From Oxalobacteraceae bacterium (GTDB lineage Bacteria; Pseudomonadota; Gammaproteobacteria; Burkholderiales; Burkholderiaceae_D): a stretch of DNA of 64,000 nucleotides. Positions 24,929-33,550 of this stretch are shown here, piece after piece. Location: positions 62,001 to 126,000 of the forward strand of contig CANFLV010000008.1 of NCBI GenBank assembly GCA_947448025.1, written 5' to 3'. Every line of letters begins with the position of its first letter. Position 1 is the stretch's first letter. Made by a program: the position numbers and the translations under genes. The notes under the pieces were generated by a model. The model saw only the letters and a program-made list of their open reading frames with translations. It was not told the origin of the DNA and did not search any database.

Positions 24929-26357
24929 GGCTGTCGAGCGCCGCACGACCTTCCGAACCCTTCATCGGACTCGCATTGATCATGCCGACGACAATGCAGA
25001 GGCGTCCCTGCGCATCGAGGACATAACCGGCCGCTGCCACCACATTGTTCAGTCCGCCGGTCTTGATGCGCGCGCGACCTGCCGCCGGACTGTCCTTCAG
25101 GCGCGAACGCATCGTGCCATCCATGCCCGCCAGCGGCAGGCTGGCCATTACCTCGGGCGCCCAGATGCCTTGCTGCGCGACTTTCAGGAGCGCTGCCATT
25201 TGCACCGGCTTGATGCGCTCGCTGCGTGACAGGCCGGAACCGTTATCGAGCACCAGGCCGGCATCATCGATGTCATGTCCGCGCAGCCAGCTGCGCATTT
25301 CGCGCTCGGCGCGCTGCAGCGTGTTCGCGGGCTCAGCGGCGCGCAGGCTGAGATTGCCTGCGATCGCATTGTCGACGGCGTAGGTGCCGATGTTGAGCAT
25401 CAGCAGGCGCGCATAAGTATTGTCGGATTGCTTGTTAATGTCGCGCAGGACTTCGGCCAGCGCGCGTGATTTGTGTTCGGCGAGGATGGTCATGCTGGCC
25501 GCCGTCGATGCCTCGCGCACCTGACCCTTGAAGCTGCCGCCAAGCTGCTTCCACAAGGCGCGAAACAGCCGCTCGGCATAATCCGTGCGGTCGAGTACAT
25601 TGATCTCGGTCGCCTTCGTGCAGCCTCTCGGATACGTGCCATGCAGGACGATGCGGATGGTGCCGCGCTGACGTTCGATCGTCGGTGGCAGCCAGCCATT
25701 GTCCCAATCCTTGCAGGCGGCGTCGATGAGGGTCATGTCATGCGTGACACTGACGCGCTCAAGCGCCGGCAGCATGTGCACGCTGAGTGCCTTGTGGTCG
25801 GCGCTGAGTTCGAGCTGCAGCAAATTCAGATTTAATCCGAGCGCATCCGGAATCGCGTTGTAACGGAATTCCGGTCCTTCGTCGAAGGGCGCGACGCCAA
25901 GATCAAGCCGCGCCGGCTGGTACAGGCTGCGGTCGATCAGCAAGTCGCCATGGATGTGTTTGATGCCCCGGTCGCGCAGGGTTTGCAGCATGCCCTGCAG
26001 GGCTTGCCAGTTCAGGTCGACATCGGCGCCGCCGCGCAAGACGAGGTCGCCCATCAAGCGGCCGCTGCGGATTTGCGCATCCGACTGCAGTAGCGTACGA
26101 CCGCGGAACATCGGCCCCAGCGTGTCGAGGCCGATAATCGTCGACACCAGCTTCATGGTCGAGGCCGGCTGCAGGCTCATGTCGGCATTATGCGAAAGTA
26201 GCGTCGCGCCATCGCTGAGACGCACTACGATGCTGCCGATCCCATCCTGGCTGATGTTCGCCTGCGCGAGTTTTTCGGCGACTGGCGCCGGCAGTTCGGC
26301 ATGGGTGGCAAAAGCTGCAAGGCAGAGGACGGCAGTCATGACAGCACGATGGAACAC
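24897..26357 (-). CDS. dacB: D-alanyl-D-alanine carboxypeptidase/endopeptidase (PBP4 type)
   Basis: A 486-residue class C penicillin-binding protein, periplasmic, that trims D-Ala from pentapeptides and cuts D-Ala-mDAP cross-links. It has a signal peptide ending at THA, the nucleophile motif STMK (Ser66, Lys69), the SDN motif in KQSDNTYARL and the KTG motif in RIKTGGLNN; the large domain inserted between SxxK and SxN is present, as expected for PBP4. The start is taken as the GTG at 26357 because AAGGAG lies five bases upstream. The open frame extends to 26624, but the extra residues run through the divergent intergenic region. It is divergent from the peptide-binding protein gene, with 139 bp between the starts. 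Confidence 0.9.
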   Translation of the reverse strand: MFHRAVMTAVLCLAAFATHAELPAPVAEKLAQANISQDGIGSIVVRLSDGATLLSHNADMSLQPASTMKLVSTIIGLDTLGPMFRGRTLLQSDAQIRSGRLMGDLVLRGGADVDLNWQALQGMLQTLRDRGIKHIHGDLLIDRSLYQPARLDLGVAPFDEGPEFRYNAIPDALGLNLNLLQLELSADHKALSVHMLPALERVSVTHDMTLIDAACKDWDNGWLPPTIERQRGTIRIVLHGTYPRGCTKATEINVLDRTDYAERLFRALWKQLGGSFKGQVREASTAASMTILAEHKSRALAEVLRDINKQSDNTYARLLMLNIGTYAVDNAIAGNLSLRAAEPANTLQRAEREMRSWLRGHDIDDAGLVLDNGSGLSRSERIKPVQMAALLKVAQQGIWAPEVMASLPLAGMDGTMRSRLKDSPAAGRARIKTGGLNNVVAAAGYVLDAQGRLCIVVGMINASPMKGSEGRAALDSLIDWVARSGN

Positions 26358-26496
26358 GGTTACTCCTTGCATGGCGGGGCGGAAAAGCCTGATTATAGAG
26401 GCCGTGGGCAAGCCTGGACATGCCAGCTTCATCCCTACGCATGCCAAAATGTTATGCGCGCCCGCAGAGCGGACAGTGCTTCCAGCGGAATTGAAT

Positions 26497-28317
26497 GTGA
26501 AAAAAATCATCAACGTAAATTTTATCGGCCGGCTTTTGCTGGCGTTTTCCCTCGGTATCGCCGCCTGCGCCAGCCATGCCGTCGAGGCTGCGAAGGCGCA
26601 TGTGCTGCACATGATGATCACCACGCCCGAGTCGGGTTTCGATCCTGCCGTCGTGTCCGATCTGGCGACGCTGAACCTGACCGAAAACCTGTTCGACGCG
26701 ATGCTTGCCTACGACTATCTGGCGCGTCCCGTGAAGCTGCAGCCGAATACGCTGGCAGACATGCCGCAGCTCAGTAGCGATGGCAAGACTTACACCTTCC
26801 GCATCCGCCCCGGGATTTTTTTCAGTGCCGATGCCGCCTTCAAGGGCAAGAAGCGCGAACTCACCGCCGCCGATTATCTCTACAGCTTCAAGCGCATGTA
26901 CGACCCGGCGCTGAAGTCGCCCTGGCTGTATGTATTTGAAGACAAGGTCGTCGGCGACCAAGCCTTGCGCGACAGTGGCCGCGCCGGCAAATTCAATGTC
27001 GACATTGCCGTGGCAGGCCTGCAGGTGACGGATCGTTACACGCTGCAAATCCGCCTTAAGGAGGCCGACGCAAATTTCCTCTTTCTCATGGCCATGCCGG
27101 CCACCGGCGCGGTCGCGCGCGAAGTCATGGATGCTTATCCGGGACAGGCCGCCAGCCATCCCGTAGGCACTGGTCCTTTCACGCTCGGCGAATGGCAGCG
27201 CAGCTACAAGGTCGTGCTCGAGGCGAACCCAAATTATCACCGCGTCTTTCATGCGGGACCACTCAAGGACGCCGCCGACCAGGTGCTCGCCAAGGCGCTG
27301 GAAGGCAAACGCCTGCCGCGCGCCGATCGCATAGAAGTGCGCATCATGGAAGAACACCAGTCGCGCGTGCTCGGCTTTTTGAATCGTGAATTCGATTATC
27401 TCGAGCAGGTCCCGGAAGCGGTCTCGGGCATGGTGCTGGCCGATGGTAAATTGCGTCCCGAACTCGCAGCGAAGGGCATCACGTTGTCGCTGTTTCCGAC
27501 CCTGCAGACTTACTACATGTGGATGAACCTCGATGACCCCGTCATCGGCGGCTACACCAAGGAGCGTATCGCCCTGCGCCGCGCCATCATCTTGAGCCGC
27601 AATGGCGAGGAAGACATTCGCCTGATCGACAAAGGTCTTGCGCTGGCGGCACAGTCGCCACTGGCGCCGGACGTGCTCGGCTTCGATCCGGCCTACCGCA
27701 GCCCGGTGCAGTATGACCCGGCGCTGGCGCGCGCCTTGCTCGACCGCTTTGGCTACGATAAGCGCGACGCGCAAGGCTACCGACTGGCGCCGGGCGGCCA
27801 GCCGCTGACGCTGGTGATGCATTCGGAAGCGAACAATACCGGCCGCCTGCGTGACGAAGTCTGGCGCAAGAGTCTCGAGGCAATCGGCTTGCGCCTGGAA
27901 ATCAAGGGCGACAAACATGCTGAAATCATCAAGGCTGCGCGGCTGGGCAAGGTCATGATGAATGAGGCGAACTGGCTCGCTGATTTTCCCGACGGGCAGA
28001 ATTTTTATCAGCTGCTCTATAGCGCCAATATCGGCCGCATGAATTATTCGCGCTTCAAACTGGCCGCGTACGACCGGCTGTACGAGCAGACGCTGACGCT
28101 GACAGATTCGCCGCAGCGCACCGCGAGCTATAATCAAATGAACCAGCTGATCCATGCCTATGCGCCGTGGGCGATTCGCAAACATCCGCTGTCGGCCGAT
28201 ATCCGCCAGCCCTGGCTGTTGAATTACAAACGGCATCCGGTCGAATTCACGAACTGGCGTTATCTCGATATCGATCCAGACCTGCGTAACGAGAAAAAAT
28301 CGCCGGCGCGGCCATAA
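26497..28317 (+). CDS. ABC-type peptide substrate-binding protein (SBP family 5), orphan
   Basis: A 606-residue exported binding protein of the OppA/DppA/MppA class. The N terminus begins at a GTG (26497) and has a hydrophobic signal; IAAC could serve as a lipobox, or cleavage could be after SHA. Family-5 features include ITTPESGFDPAV near the mature start, YTFRIRPGIFFS, PVGTGPFTLGEW and YNQMNQLIH toward the end. No permease or ATPase genes are adjacent, so it must borrow a translocator, as MppA does with Opp for murein tripeptide. That parallel plus the neighbours makes a murein-peptide ligand a reasonable guess. Confidence 0.85.
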   Translation: MKKIINVNFIGRLLLAFSLGIAACASHAVEAAKAHVLHMMITTPESGFDPAVVSDLATLNLTENLFDAMLAYDYLARPVKLQPNTLADMPQLSSDGKTYTFRIRPGIFFSADAAFKGKKRELTAADYLYSFKRMYDPALKSPWLYVFEDKVVGDQALRDSGRAGKFNVDIAVAGLQVTDRYTLQIRLKEADANFLFLMAMPATGAVAREVMDAYPGQAASHPVGTGPFTLGEWQRSYKVVLEANPNYHRVFHAGPLKDAADQVLAKALEGKRLPRADRIEVRIMEEHQSRVLGFLNREFDYLEQVPEAVSGMVLADGKLRPELAAKGITLSLFPTLQTYYMWMNLDDPVIGGYTKERIALRRAIILSRNGEEDIRLIDKGLALAAQSPLAPDVLGFDPAYRSPVQYDPALARALLDRFGYDKRDAQGYRLAPGGQPLTLVMHSEANNTGRLRDEVWRKSLEAIGLRLEIKGDKHAEIIKAARLGKVMMNEANWLADFPDGQNFYQLLYSANIGRMNYSRFKLAAYDRLYEQTLTLTDSPQRTASYNQMNQLIHAYAPWAIRKHPLSADIRQPWLLNYKRHPVEFTNWRYLDIDPDLRNEKKSPARP

Positions 28318-28435
28318 CTTTTTCACATGCCGCACATCTGTCTGGGTATGCGCGCCGCTGGCTTTTGGGTTTACACTGGACTTTCATTTTGGAAATCCTG
28401 TATCTACCGCAGGGTCGCAGCCAGGGAAACGCATC

Positions 28436-29338
28436 GTGTTAAACACTGAAACGCCGAGCGCGCAGCACGCCGGTCTCGACCAGTATCCAACGCCCACGCT
28501 GGTGGACGCCTTCATCGATGATCAGCTCAATGCGGTGCGCGCCGTGCAAGCCGCCTCAGCACAGATCGCCGCTGCAGTCGATGCGGCGGTGCTGCGCATC
28601 GCTGCGGGCGGGCGCCTGATTTACGCTGGCGCCGGTACCTCGGGCCGTCTGGGCGTGCTCGACAGCGTCGAACTGTATCCGACTTTTTCCTGGCCACGCG
28701 AACGCGCCATTGGCTTGATCGCCGGTGGCCGCCTAGCCATGTTCGAATCCATTGAAGGCGCCGAAGACAGCCGCGAGCAGGGCGCCGCCGATATGGTCGC
28801 CAATGCGGTCGGCACGAAGGATGTCGTGCTGCTGATCGCTGCCTCAGGCGCGACGCCGTATGCACTTGGTGCCTTACAGGCGGCACGCGCCGCCGGAGCG
28901 CTGACCATCGGCCTTGCCAATAACCGTGAAGCGCCCATCGCGCTGCAGGCCGAGATCGGCGTCACGCTCGATACCGGACCTGAAGTCATTTCCGGCAGTA
29001 CGCGCCTGAAAGCCGGGACCGCGCAAAAAATCGCGCTCAATGCTTTTTCCAGCGCCTTGATGGTGCGGCTCAACAAGGTCTACGGCAATCTCATGGTCGA
29101 CGTGAAGGCCTCGAACGCGAAGCTGCTCAAGCGCGCCCTCACGATGACCATGCAGGCCAGCGGCGCTGAGGAAGCCGCCGCCCGCGCTGCGCTGGAAGCC
29201 TGTGATTACCAGGTCAAGGTCGCCATCGTCATCCTGTGCCGCAAGCTCGACACCGTGCAGGCACAGCTGCTGCTGGCCACCGTCGACGGCAGCGTGCGCG
29301 CCGCCTTGGCCGCCTCGCCCACCCAGCCAAGCTGGTAG
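28436..29338 (+). CDS. murQ: N-acetylmuramic acid 6-phosphate etherase
   Basis: A 300-residue SIS-domain lyase that splits the lactyl ether of MurNAc-6-P to give GlcNAc-6-P and D-lactate, joining cell-wall sugars to amino-sugar metabolism. The phosphate-sugar-binding motif GAGTSGRLGVLD is followed by DSVELYPTF, where Glu79 occupies the place of the catalytic Glu83 of E. coli MurQ. The second acidic region EGAEDSRE and a UBA-like C-terminal helical part are present, and length is normal. The GTG start at 28436 has AGGGAA upstream. No MurP-type phosphotransferase component is nearby, so the 6-phosphate would have to come from a kinase such as the one at 20043 or from AnmK elsewhere. Confidence 0.95.
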   Translation: MLNTETPSAQHAGLDQYPTPTLVDAFIDDQLNAVRAVQAASAQIAAAVDAAVLRIAAGGRLIYAGAGTSGRLGVLDSVELYPTFSWPRERAIGLIAGGRLAMFESIEGAEDSREQGAADMVANAVGTKDVVLLIAASGATPYALGALQAARAAGALTIGLANNREAPIALQAEIGVTLDTGPEVISGSTRLKAGTAQKIALNAFSSALMVRLNKVYGNLMVDVKASNAKLLKRALTMTMQASGAEEAAARAALEACDYQVKVAIVILCRKLDTVQAQLLLATVDGSVRAALAASPTQPSW

Positions 29339-29428
29339 TGTTGCCAAGGCCGGGCGCAAGCCGCATCATGCGGGTGGCGCTGGCTTATTCCTGTCAGCGC
29401 GTTTCCGATAATTAGCTGACAAGAGTCG

Positions 29429-30706
29429 ATGCAAAAAACAGAACACAAGCCCGGCAATAAAGTATGGTGGTGGGTGCCATCGCTGTACTTCGGCCAAGGC
29501 ATCCCGTATGTCGTGGTGATGACGCTCTCGGTCATCATGTACAAGAACCTCAATGTCTCCAACACCGACATCGCGCTTTACACCAGCTGGCTCTATCTGC
29601 CGTGGGTGATCAAGCCGCTCTGGTCGCCGCTGGTCGACATGCTGCGCACGAAGCGGCTGTGGATCGTCAGCCTGCAATTCGTGATCGGCGCGGCGCTCGC
29701 GCTGGTGGCGCTGACGATACAGATGCCGGCATTTTTTCAGATCACGCTGGCGATTTTCTGGCTCATGGCCTTCAGCTCGGCCACGCATGACATCGCCGCC
29801 GATGGCTATTACATGCTGGCGCTGGAACAGCATGAACAGGCCGCTTTCGTCGGTGTGCGCAGCACCTTCTACCGGCTGGCGATGATCGCCGGGCAGGGTG
29901 GGCTGGTCTACCTCGCCGGCAAATTGACCGAAGTCAGCGGCAAGCCGGCGCTGGCCTGGTCGGTCGTCATGTTTGTTCTGGCCGGGATGTTTGTGGTGCT
30001 CGGTATTTACCATCATGTCATCTTGCCCAAGCCCGTCAGCGACAAGGCAGTGCGCCATTCGCGCGACATGCTCGGCGATTTTTTTGCGACCTTCAAAGCT
30101 TTCTTTACGAAGAAAGACATCGCGCTGACGCTGGCCTTCCTGCTGACCTACCGGCTCGGCGAAGCGCAGCTGCTGAAACTGGCCACGCCCTTCCTGCTCG
30201 ATCCGGCCAGCAAGGGCGGACTTGGCTTGACGACGGCGGAAGTCGGTATCGTCTATGGCACCATCGGCATCCTCGCGCTGACGCTGGGCGGCCTGCTTGG
30301 TGGCTACATGATCGCGCGCCATGGCTTGAAGCGCATGCTGTGGATGATGGTGCTGTCAGTGCATTTGCCGGACCTCGTGTTCGTCTACCTGTCGCTGGCG
30401 CTGCCGGACAATATCGTATTGATCGGCGCGGCTCTGGCGATCGAACAATTCGGCTACGGCTTCGGTTTCGCTGCTTACCTGTTGTACATGATCATGGTCG
30501 CCGAAGGCGAAAACAAGACGGCGCATTATGCGATCTGTACCGGCTTCATGGCACTGGGGATGATGTTGCCGGGTATGGCCAGCGGCTGGATACAGGCGCA
30601 GCTCGGCTATGCGCATTTTTTCATTTGGGTTTGCGTGGCGACGGTGCCGGCGTTTATAGTGGCGGCCTTGCTGAAAATTGATGCTGAATTTGGCAAGAAG
30701 GAATGA
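29429..30706 (+). CDS. MFS permease of the AmpG-like group
   Basis: A 425-residue inner-membrane protein with 12 predicted helices. The N terminus has the group's SLYFGQGIPYVVV segment, followed by SWLYLPWVIKPLWSPLVD and SSATHDIAADGYY, features shared with AmpG-type anhydromuropeptide permeases. AmpG imports GlcNAc-anhMurNAc and its peptides in exchange for protons. It starts at ATG 29429, 90 bp after murQ and 37 bp before the GHL10 gene, so the three probably form a unit. Assignment as a muropeptide permease rests on motif similarity plus context; other MFS substrates cannot be excluded. Confidence 0.8.
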   Translation: MQKTEHKPGNKVWWWVPSLYFGQGIPYVVVMTLSVIMYKNLNVSNTDIALYTSWLYLPWVIKPLWSPLVDMLRTKRLWIVSLQFVIGAALALVALTIQMPAFFQITLAIFWLMAFSSATHDIAADGYYMLALEQHEQAAFVGVRSTFYRLAMIAGQGGLVYLAGKLTEVSGKPALAWSVVMFVLAGMFVVLGIYHHVILPKPVSDKAVRHSRDMLGDFFATFKAFFTKKDIALTLAFLLTYRLGEAQLLKLATPFLLDPASKGGLGLTTAEVGIVYGTIGILALTLGGLLGGYMIARHGLKRMLWMMVLSVHLPDLVFVYLSLALPDNIVLIGAALAIEQFGYGFGFAAYLLYMIMVAEGENKTAHYAICTGFMALGMMLPGMASGWIQAQLGYAHFFIWVCVATVPAFIVAALLKIDAEFGKKE

Positions 30707-30743
30707 CCTCACCCTGCAGCGCCAACGTTTTTGAACTGACGTA

Positions 30744-32429
30744 ATGATCCAGAAAAATTCCATGCCCCTTACACCGTATCGGCGTCGTGCACAGTATGCT
30801 GTTTTGGCGGCGATCGCCTGCGCCACGCTGCTGTTCGGCTGTACCACGCCGGCCTTGAAATCGCCGACGGCTGAAACAGCATTGCCAGCAACGCTCCCCG
30901 CGCCTGCTGTCGCGCCATTGAGCGCAGTGCCTGCCACCACCTCAGTGTCCGGCATGCCGCCACCGGCGCCGCGGGAATTCCGCGCGGTCTGGGTGTCCAC
31001 CGTGGCCAATATCGACTGGCCCAGTCGTGCGGACCTGAGCGTTGCGAAGCAAAAGGCCGAGATTGAAACGACGCTGGATCGCGCGCGCGCCCTGAACCTG
31101 AATGCCATCATCCTGCAGGTGCGTCCCAGTGCCGATGCGATCTATCCCTCTCAGCTTGAACCATGGAGTGAATACCTGACCGGCCGGCAGGGACGCGCGC
31201 CGGAACCGTTTTATGATCCGCTGAAGACCTGGATCGACAGCGCCCATGCGCGCGGTATGGAATTGCATGCCTGGTTCAATCCTTATCGCGCACGCCATTC
31301 AACCGCCAAGACGCCGAACGTGCGCGAGCATATCGCTGTGCGCAATCCAGCGGCTGTCAAAGCCTATGGCAAAACCCTGTGGATGGACCCGGGCGAGCCC
31401 GCGGCGGCCGACCAGACCCTCGCGGTGATGCTCGATGTCGTCAAACGTTATGACGTCGATGGCGTGCATATTGACGACTATTTTTACCCGTATCCGATCA
31501 CGGCTGATGCCGGTCCCGGTGACAATGGCTTGAGCGCGACGGCGAATCGTCCTGAAATCGATTTTCCGGACGAGCCTTCATGGGGCCGTTATGTCGCCGG
31601 CGGTGGCAAGCTCGGCCGCGCCGACTGGCGTCGCGATAACGTCAATGCGCTGGTCGCGCGCATCTACAGCGGCGTGCACAAGGAAAAGCCGTGGGTGAAG
31701 GTCGGCATCAGTCCTTTCGGTTTGCCCAAGCCTGAGCGGCGCCCGGCAGGCATCATTGGCTTTAGCCAGTATGACAAGCTGTATGCTGATGCCGAGCTCT
31801 GGTTTAACAAAGGCTGGGTCGATTATTTTTCACCGCAGCTGTATTGGCCTGCGGCGCAGGCAGGGCAGGCTTTCCCTGTCCTGCTCGATTACTGGATGAC
31901 GCAAAACCTCGCTGGTCGCGCGCTATGGCCGGGCCTGTACACCAGCCGCGTTGGCGACAAGACTGCACGCGCCTTTCCTGTGGAAGAAATCACCGGCCAG
32001 ATCGACATCACGCGTGCGCGCAGCGTCGGTGGGCAAGTCCATTTCAGCATGGCCGCGCTGAGCCAGAATCGCGATGGTCTCAGCAAAACGCTGGCCGCGA
32101 ATCAGTATGCAACGCCGGCGCTGGTGCCAGCCATGCCATGGCTGGACAAAAACCTGCCGGCGCAGCCTTCCGTCAGCGTCAGCAGCAAAGCCGATTTGCC
32201 GGCCGAGATCACATTGCAGCCCGGCGCAGGCAAGCCGGTCGCCTGGTTTGCAATCTGGTCGGAGTGCGATGGCGGCTGGCGTTTCATGGTCAAGCCGGCC
32301 GTACGCAGCGTGATTCAGCCGGGCAGTGATGGCAAATGCAAAGCGCCTGGAAAAGTGGTCGTTAGCGCTATTGACCGGGTTGGTAATGAGAGCGAGAAGA
32401 CGGTCGTCAATATCATGCGCAAACCTTGA
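30744..32429 (+). CDS. GHL10/DUF187 glycoside hydrolase lipoprotein, DigH (YddW)-like
   Basis: A 561-residue envelope lipoprotein with the lipobox LLFGC (Cys33), a Pro/Ala-rich linker to about residue 75 and then a TIM-barrel catalytic domain (REFRAVWVSTVANIDWPS; LNAIILQVRPSADAIYPS; ELHAWFNPYRA; YDVDGVHIDDYFYPYP; VKVGISPFGLP; VDYFSPQLYWP). The HIDDYFYP segment carries the likely catalytic acids. The E. coli member, DigH, is an outer-membrane lipoprotein that cleaves peptidoglycan glycan strands stripped of stem peptides. The C-terminal ~90 residues look like a small beta domain. Here it neighbours murQ and an AmpG-like permease, which supports the same substrate. The start at ATG 30744 lacks a clear ribosome-binding site; ATG 30762 is an alternative. 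Confidence 0.85.
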   Translation: MIQKNSMPLTPYRRRAQYAVLAAIACATLLFGCTTPALKSPTAETALPATLPAPAVAPLSAVPATTSVSGMPPPAPREFRAVWVSTVANIDWPSRADLSVAKQKAEIETTLDRARALNLNAIILQVRPSADAIYPSQLEPWSEYLTGRQGRAPEPFYDPLKTWIDSAHARGMELHAWFNPYRARHSTAKTPNVREHIAVRNPAAVKAYGKTLWMDPGEPAAADQTLAVMLDVVKRYDVDGVHIDDYFYPYPITADAGPGDNGLSATANRPEIDFPDEPSWGRYVAGGGKLGRADWRRDNVNALVARIYSGVHKEKPWVKVGISPFGLPKPERRPAGIIGFSQYDKLYADAELWFNKGWVDYFSPQLYWPAAQAGQAFPVLLDYWMTQNLAGRALWPGLYTSRVGDKTARAFPVEEITGQIDITRARSVGGQVHFSMAALSQNRDGLSKTLAANQYATPALVPAMPWLDKNLPAQPSVSVSSKADLPAEITLQPGAGKPVAWFAIWSECDGGWRFMVKPAVRSVIQPGSDGKCKAPGKVVVSAIDRVGNESEKTVVNIMRKP

Positions 32430-32748
32430 CTTGCTGCTGAAAAAAGTGGCACGTTGGGCCGCTGTCCCGGCGCCATCGTCCGTGGCAGCATCGTCAACAG
32501 GATCTGCCACGCAGCGCGACAATACGTGAAATGCTGCCAACGCCGAGCGTGGTCGGCCTGATAATGCTGAATTCGCCATTAATCACGGCTTTGCCGGCCT
32601 TCCGAGGACATTTCGACGCACTTGCGAGGTTATAATACGAGCCGAACCCGTGCGGTCGCGGTCGCCCGTGACATATGCATTTGCGCTCACGATGACTGAT
32701 ATCAGTAGCGTCGGGTGTCTTTGTTAAGTAGCTTCATCATTGGTAACT
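32430..32748 (+). promoter_or_regulatory. minC upstream region with consensus -10
   Basis: A 319-bp spacer with no convincing open frame. A perfect TATAAT lies at 32631-32636, about 110 bp before the minC ATG; the -35 candidates upstream are poor. The rest looks like unremarkable non-coding sequence and I see no terminator hairpin for the preceding glycosidase gene. Confidence 0.5.
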
Positions 32749-33528
32749 ATGTCAAATAATCCATCGATCAAACCGATAGAAATCAAGATCTCCACCGTGG
32801 TCGCCGTGCTGGCTATCCTGCATGATGCCGACCTCGCGTCGCTCGATGGTGCGCTGCGTGAGCTGACCGGCGATGATGCTGAATACTTCGATAACGAATT
32901 CGCCGTGCTCGATCTGGGCGCGCTGGACTTGGCCGAACGCGCGATCGACTGGGCGGCACTGATCGCCTTGTTCAAGTCGTATCGCCTCAATCCGGTCGCG
33001 GTGCGCCATGCGCCAGTGGACATGCATGCAGAGATCGTCGCGCATGAACTGAGTATCGATGTCGTCGCCCGGCCGCGCCAGGAAGCACCGCAGGCTGCGC
33101 CCGCAGAAGCTGTCGTGATCGTTCCCGTCGAACCAGTCGAACCAGTCGCAGCACCCGCGCCAGCACCAGCAGCGCGGCCTGAATGGAGCGGTTCGATGAT
33201 CATCGATACGCCGGTGCGCGCCGGCCAGCGCATTTATGCGCGCGGCTGCGACCTGATCCTGATGGCCACTGTGAATAACGGTGCTGAAGTGATCGCCGAC
33301 GGCAGTATCCATGCGTACGCGCCTTTGCGTGGCCGGGCACTGGCAGGCGCCAGCGGTAATGCGAATGCGCGCATTTTTGCCGTCAGCATGGAGCCGGAGC
33401 TGGTCTCCATCGCCGGCATGTATCGCACATTTGAAGATGGTTTTCCGGCCGAGCTGGCGCACAAGGCGGTGCAGGTGCGCCTTGTCGGCGACCGGATCGA
33501 TTTGCTGGCATTGAATTCAACTAAATAA
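32749..33528 (+). CDS. minC: septum site-determining protein MinC
   Basis: A 259-residue inhibitor of FtsZ polymerisation. The N-terminal domain (residues ~1-105) contacts FtsZ and is joined by a Pro/Ala/Val-rich linker with repeated PVEPVEPV and APAPAPAA units to the C-terminal right-handed beta-helix (IDTPVRAGQRIYARGCDL; ADGSIHAYAPLRGRALAGA), which dimerises and binds MinD. The start is ATG 32749; a TTG three codons earlier is less likely. First gene of minCDE, 22 bp before minD. A TATAAT about 110 bp upstream is the likely promoter. Confidence 0.96.
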   Translation: MSNNPSIKPIEIKISTVVAVLAILHDADLASLDGALRELTGDDAEYFDNEFAVLDLGALDLAERAIDWAALIALFKSYRLNPVAVRHAPVDMHAEIVAHELSIDVVARPRQEAPQAAPAEAVVIVPVEPVEPVAAPAPAPAARPEWSGSMIIDTPVRAGQRIYARGCDLILMATVNNGAEVIADGSIHAYAPLRGRALAGASGNANARIFAVSMEPELVSIAGMYRTFEDGFPAELAHKAVQVRLVGDRIDLLALNSTK

Positions 33529-33550
33529 CATTTCATCGAAGGAGCTTTTT

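Noticed and set aside
26452..28335. 627-codon open frame antisense to the peptide-binding protein
   Set aside because: Fully opposite a family-5 binding protein with clear motifs; the translation shows no signal, domain or ribosome-binding site.
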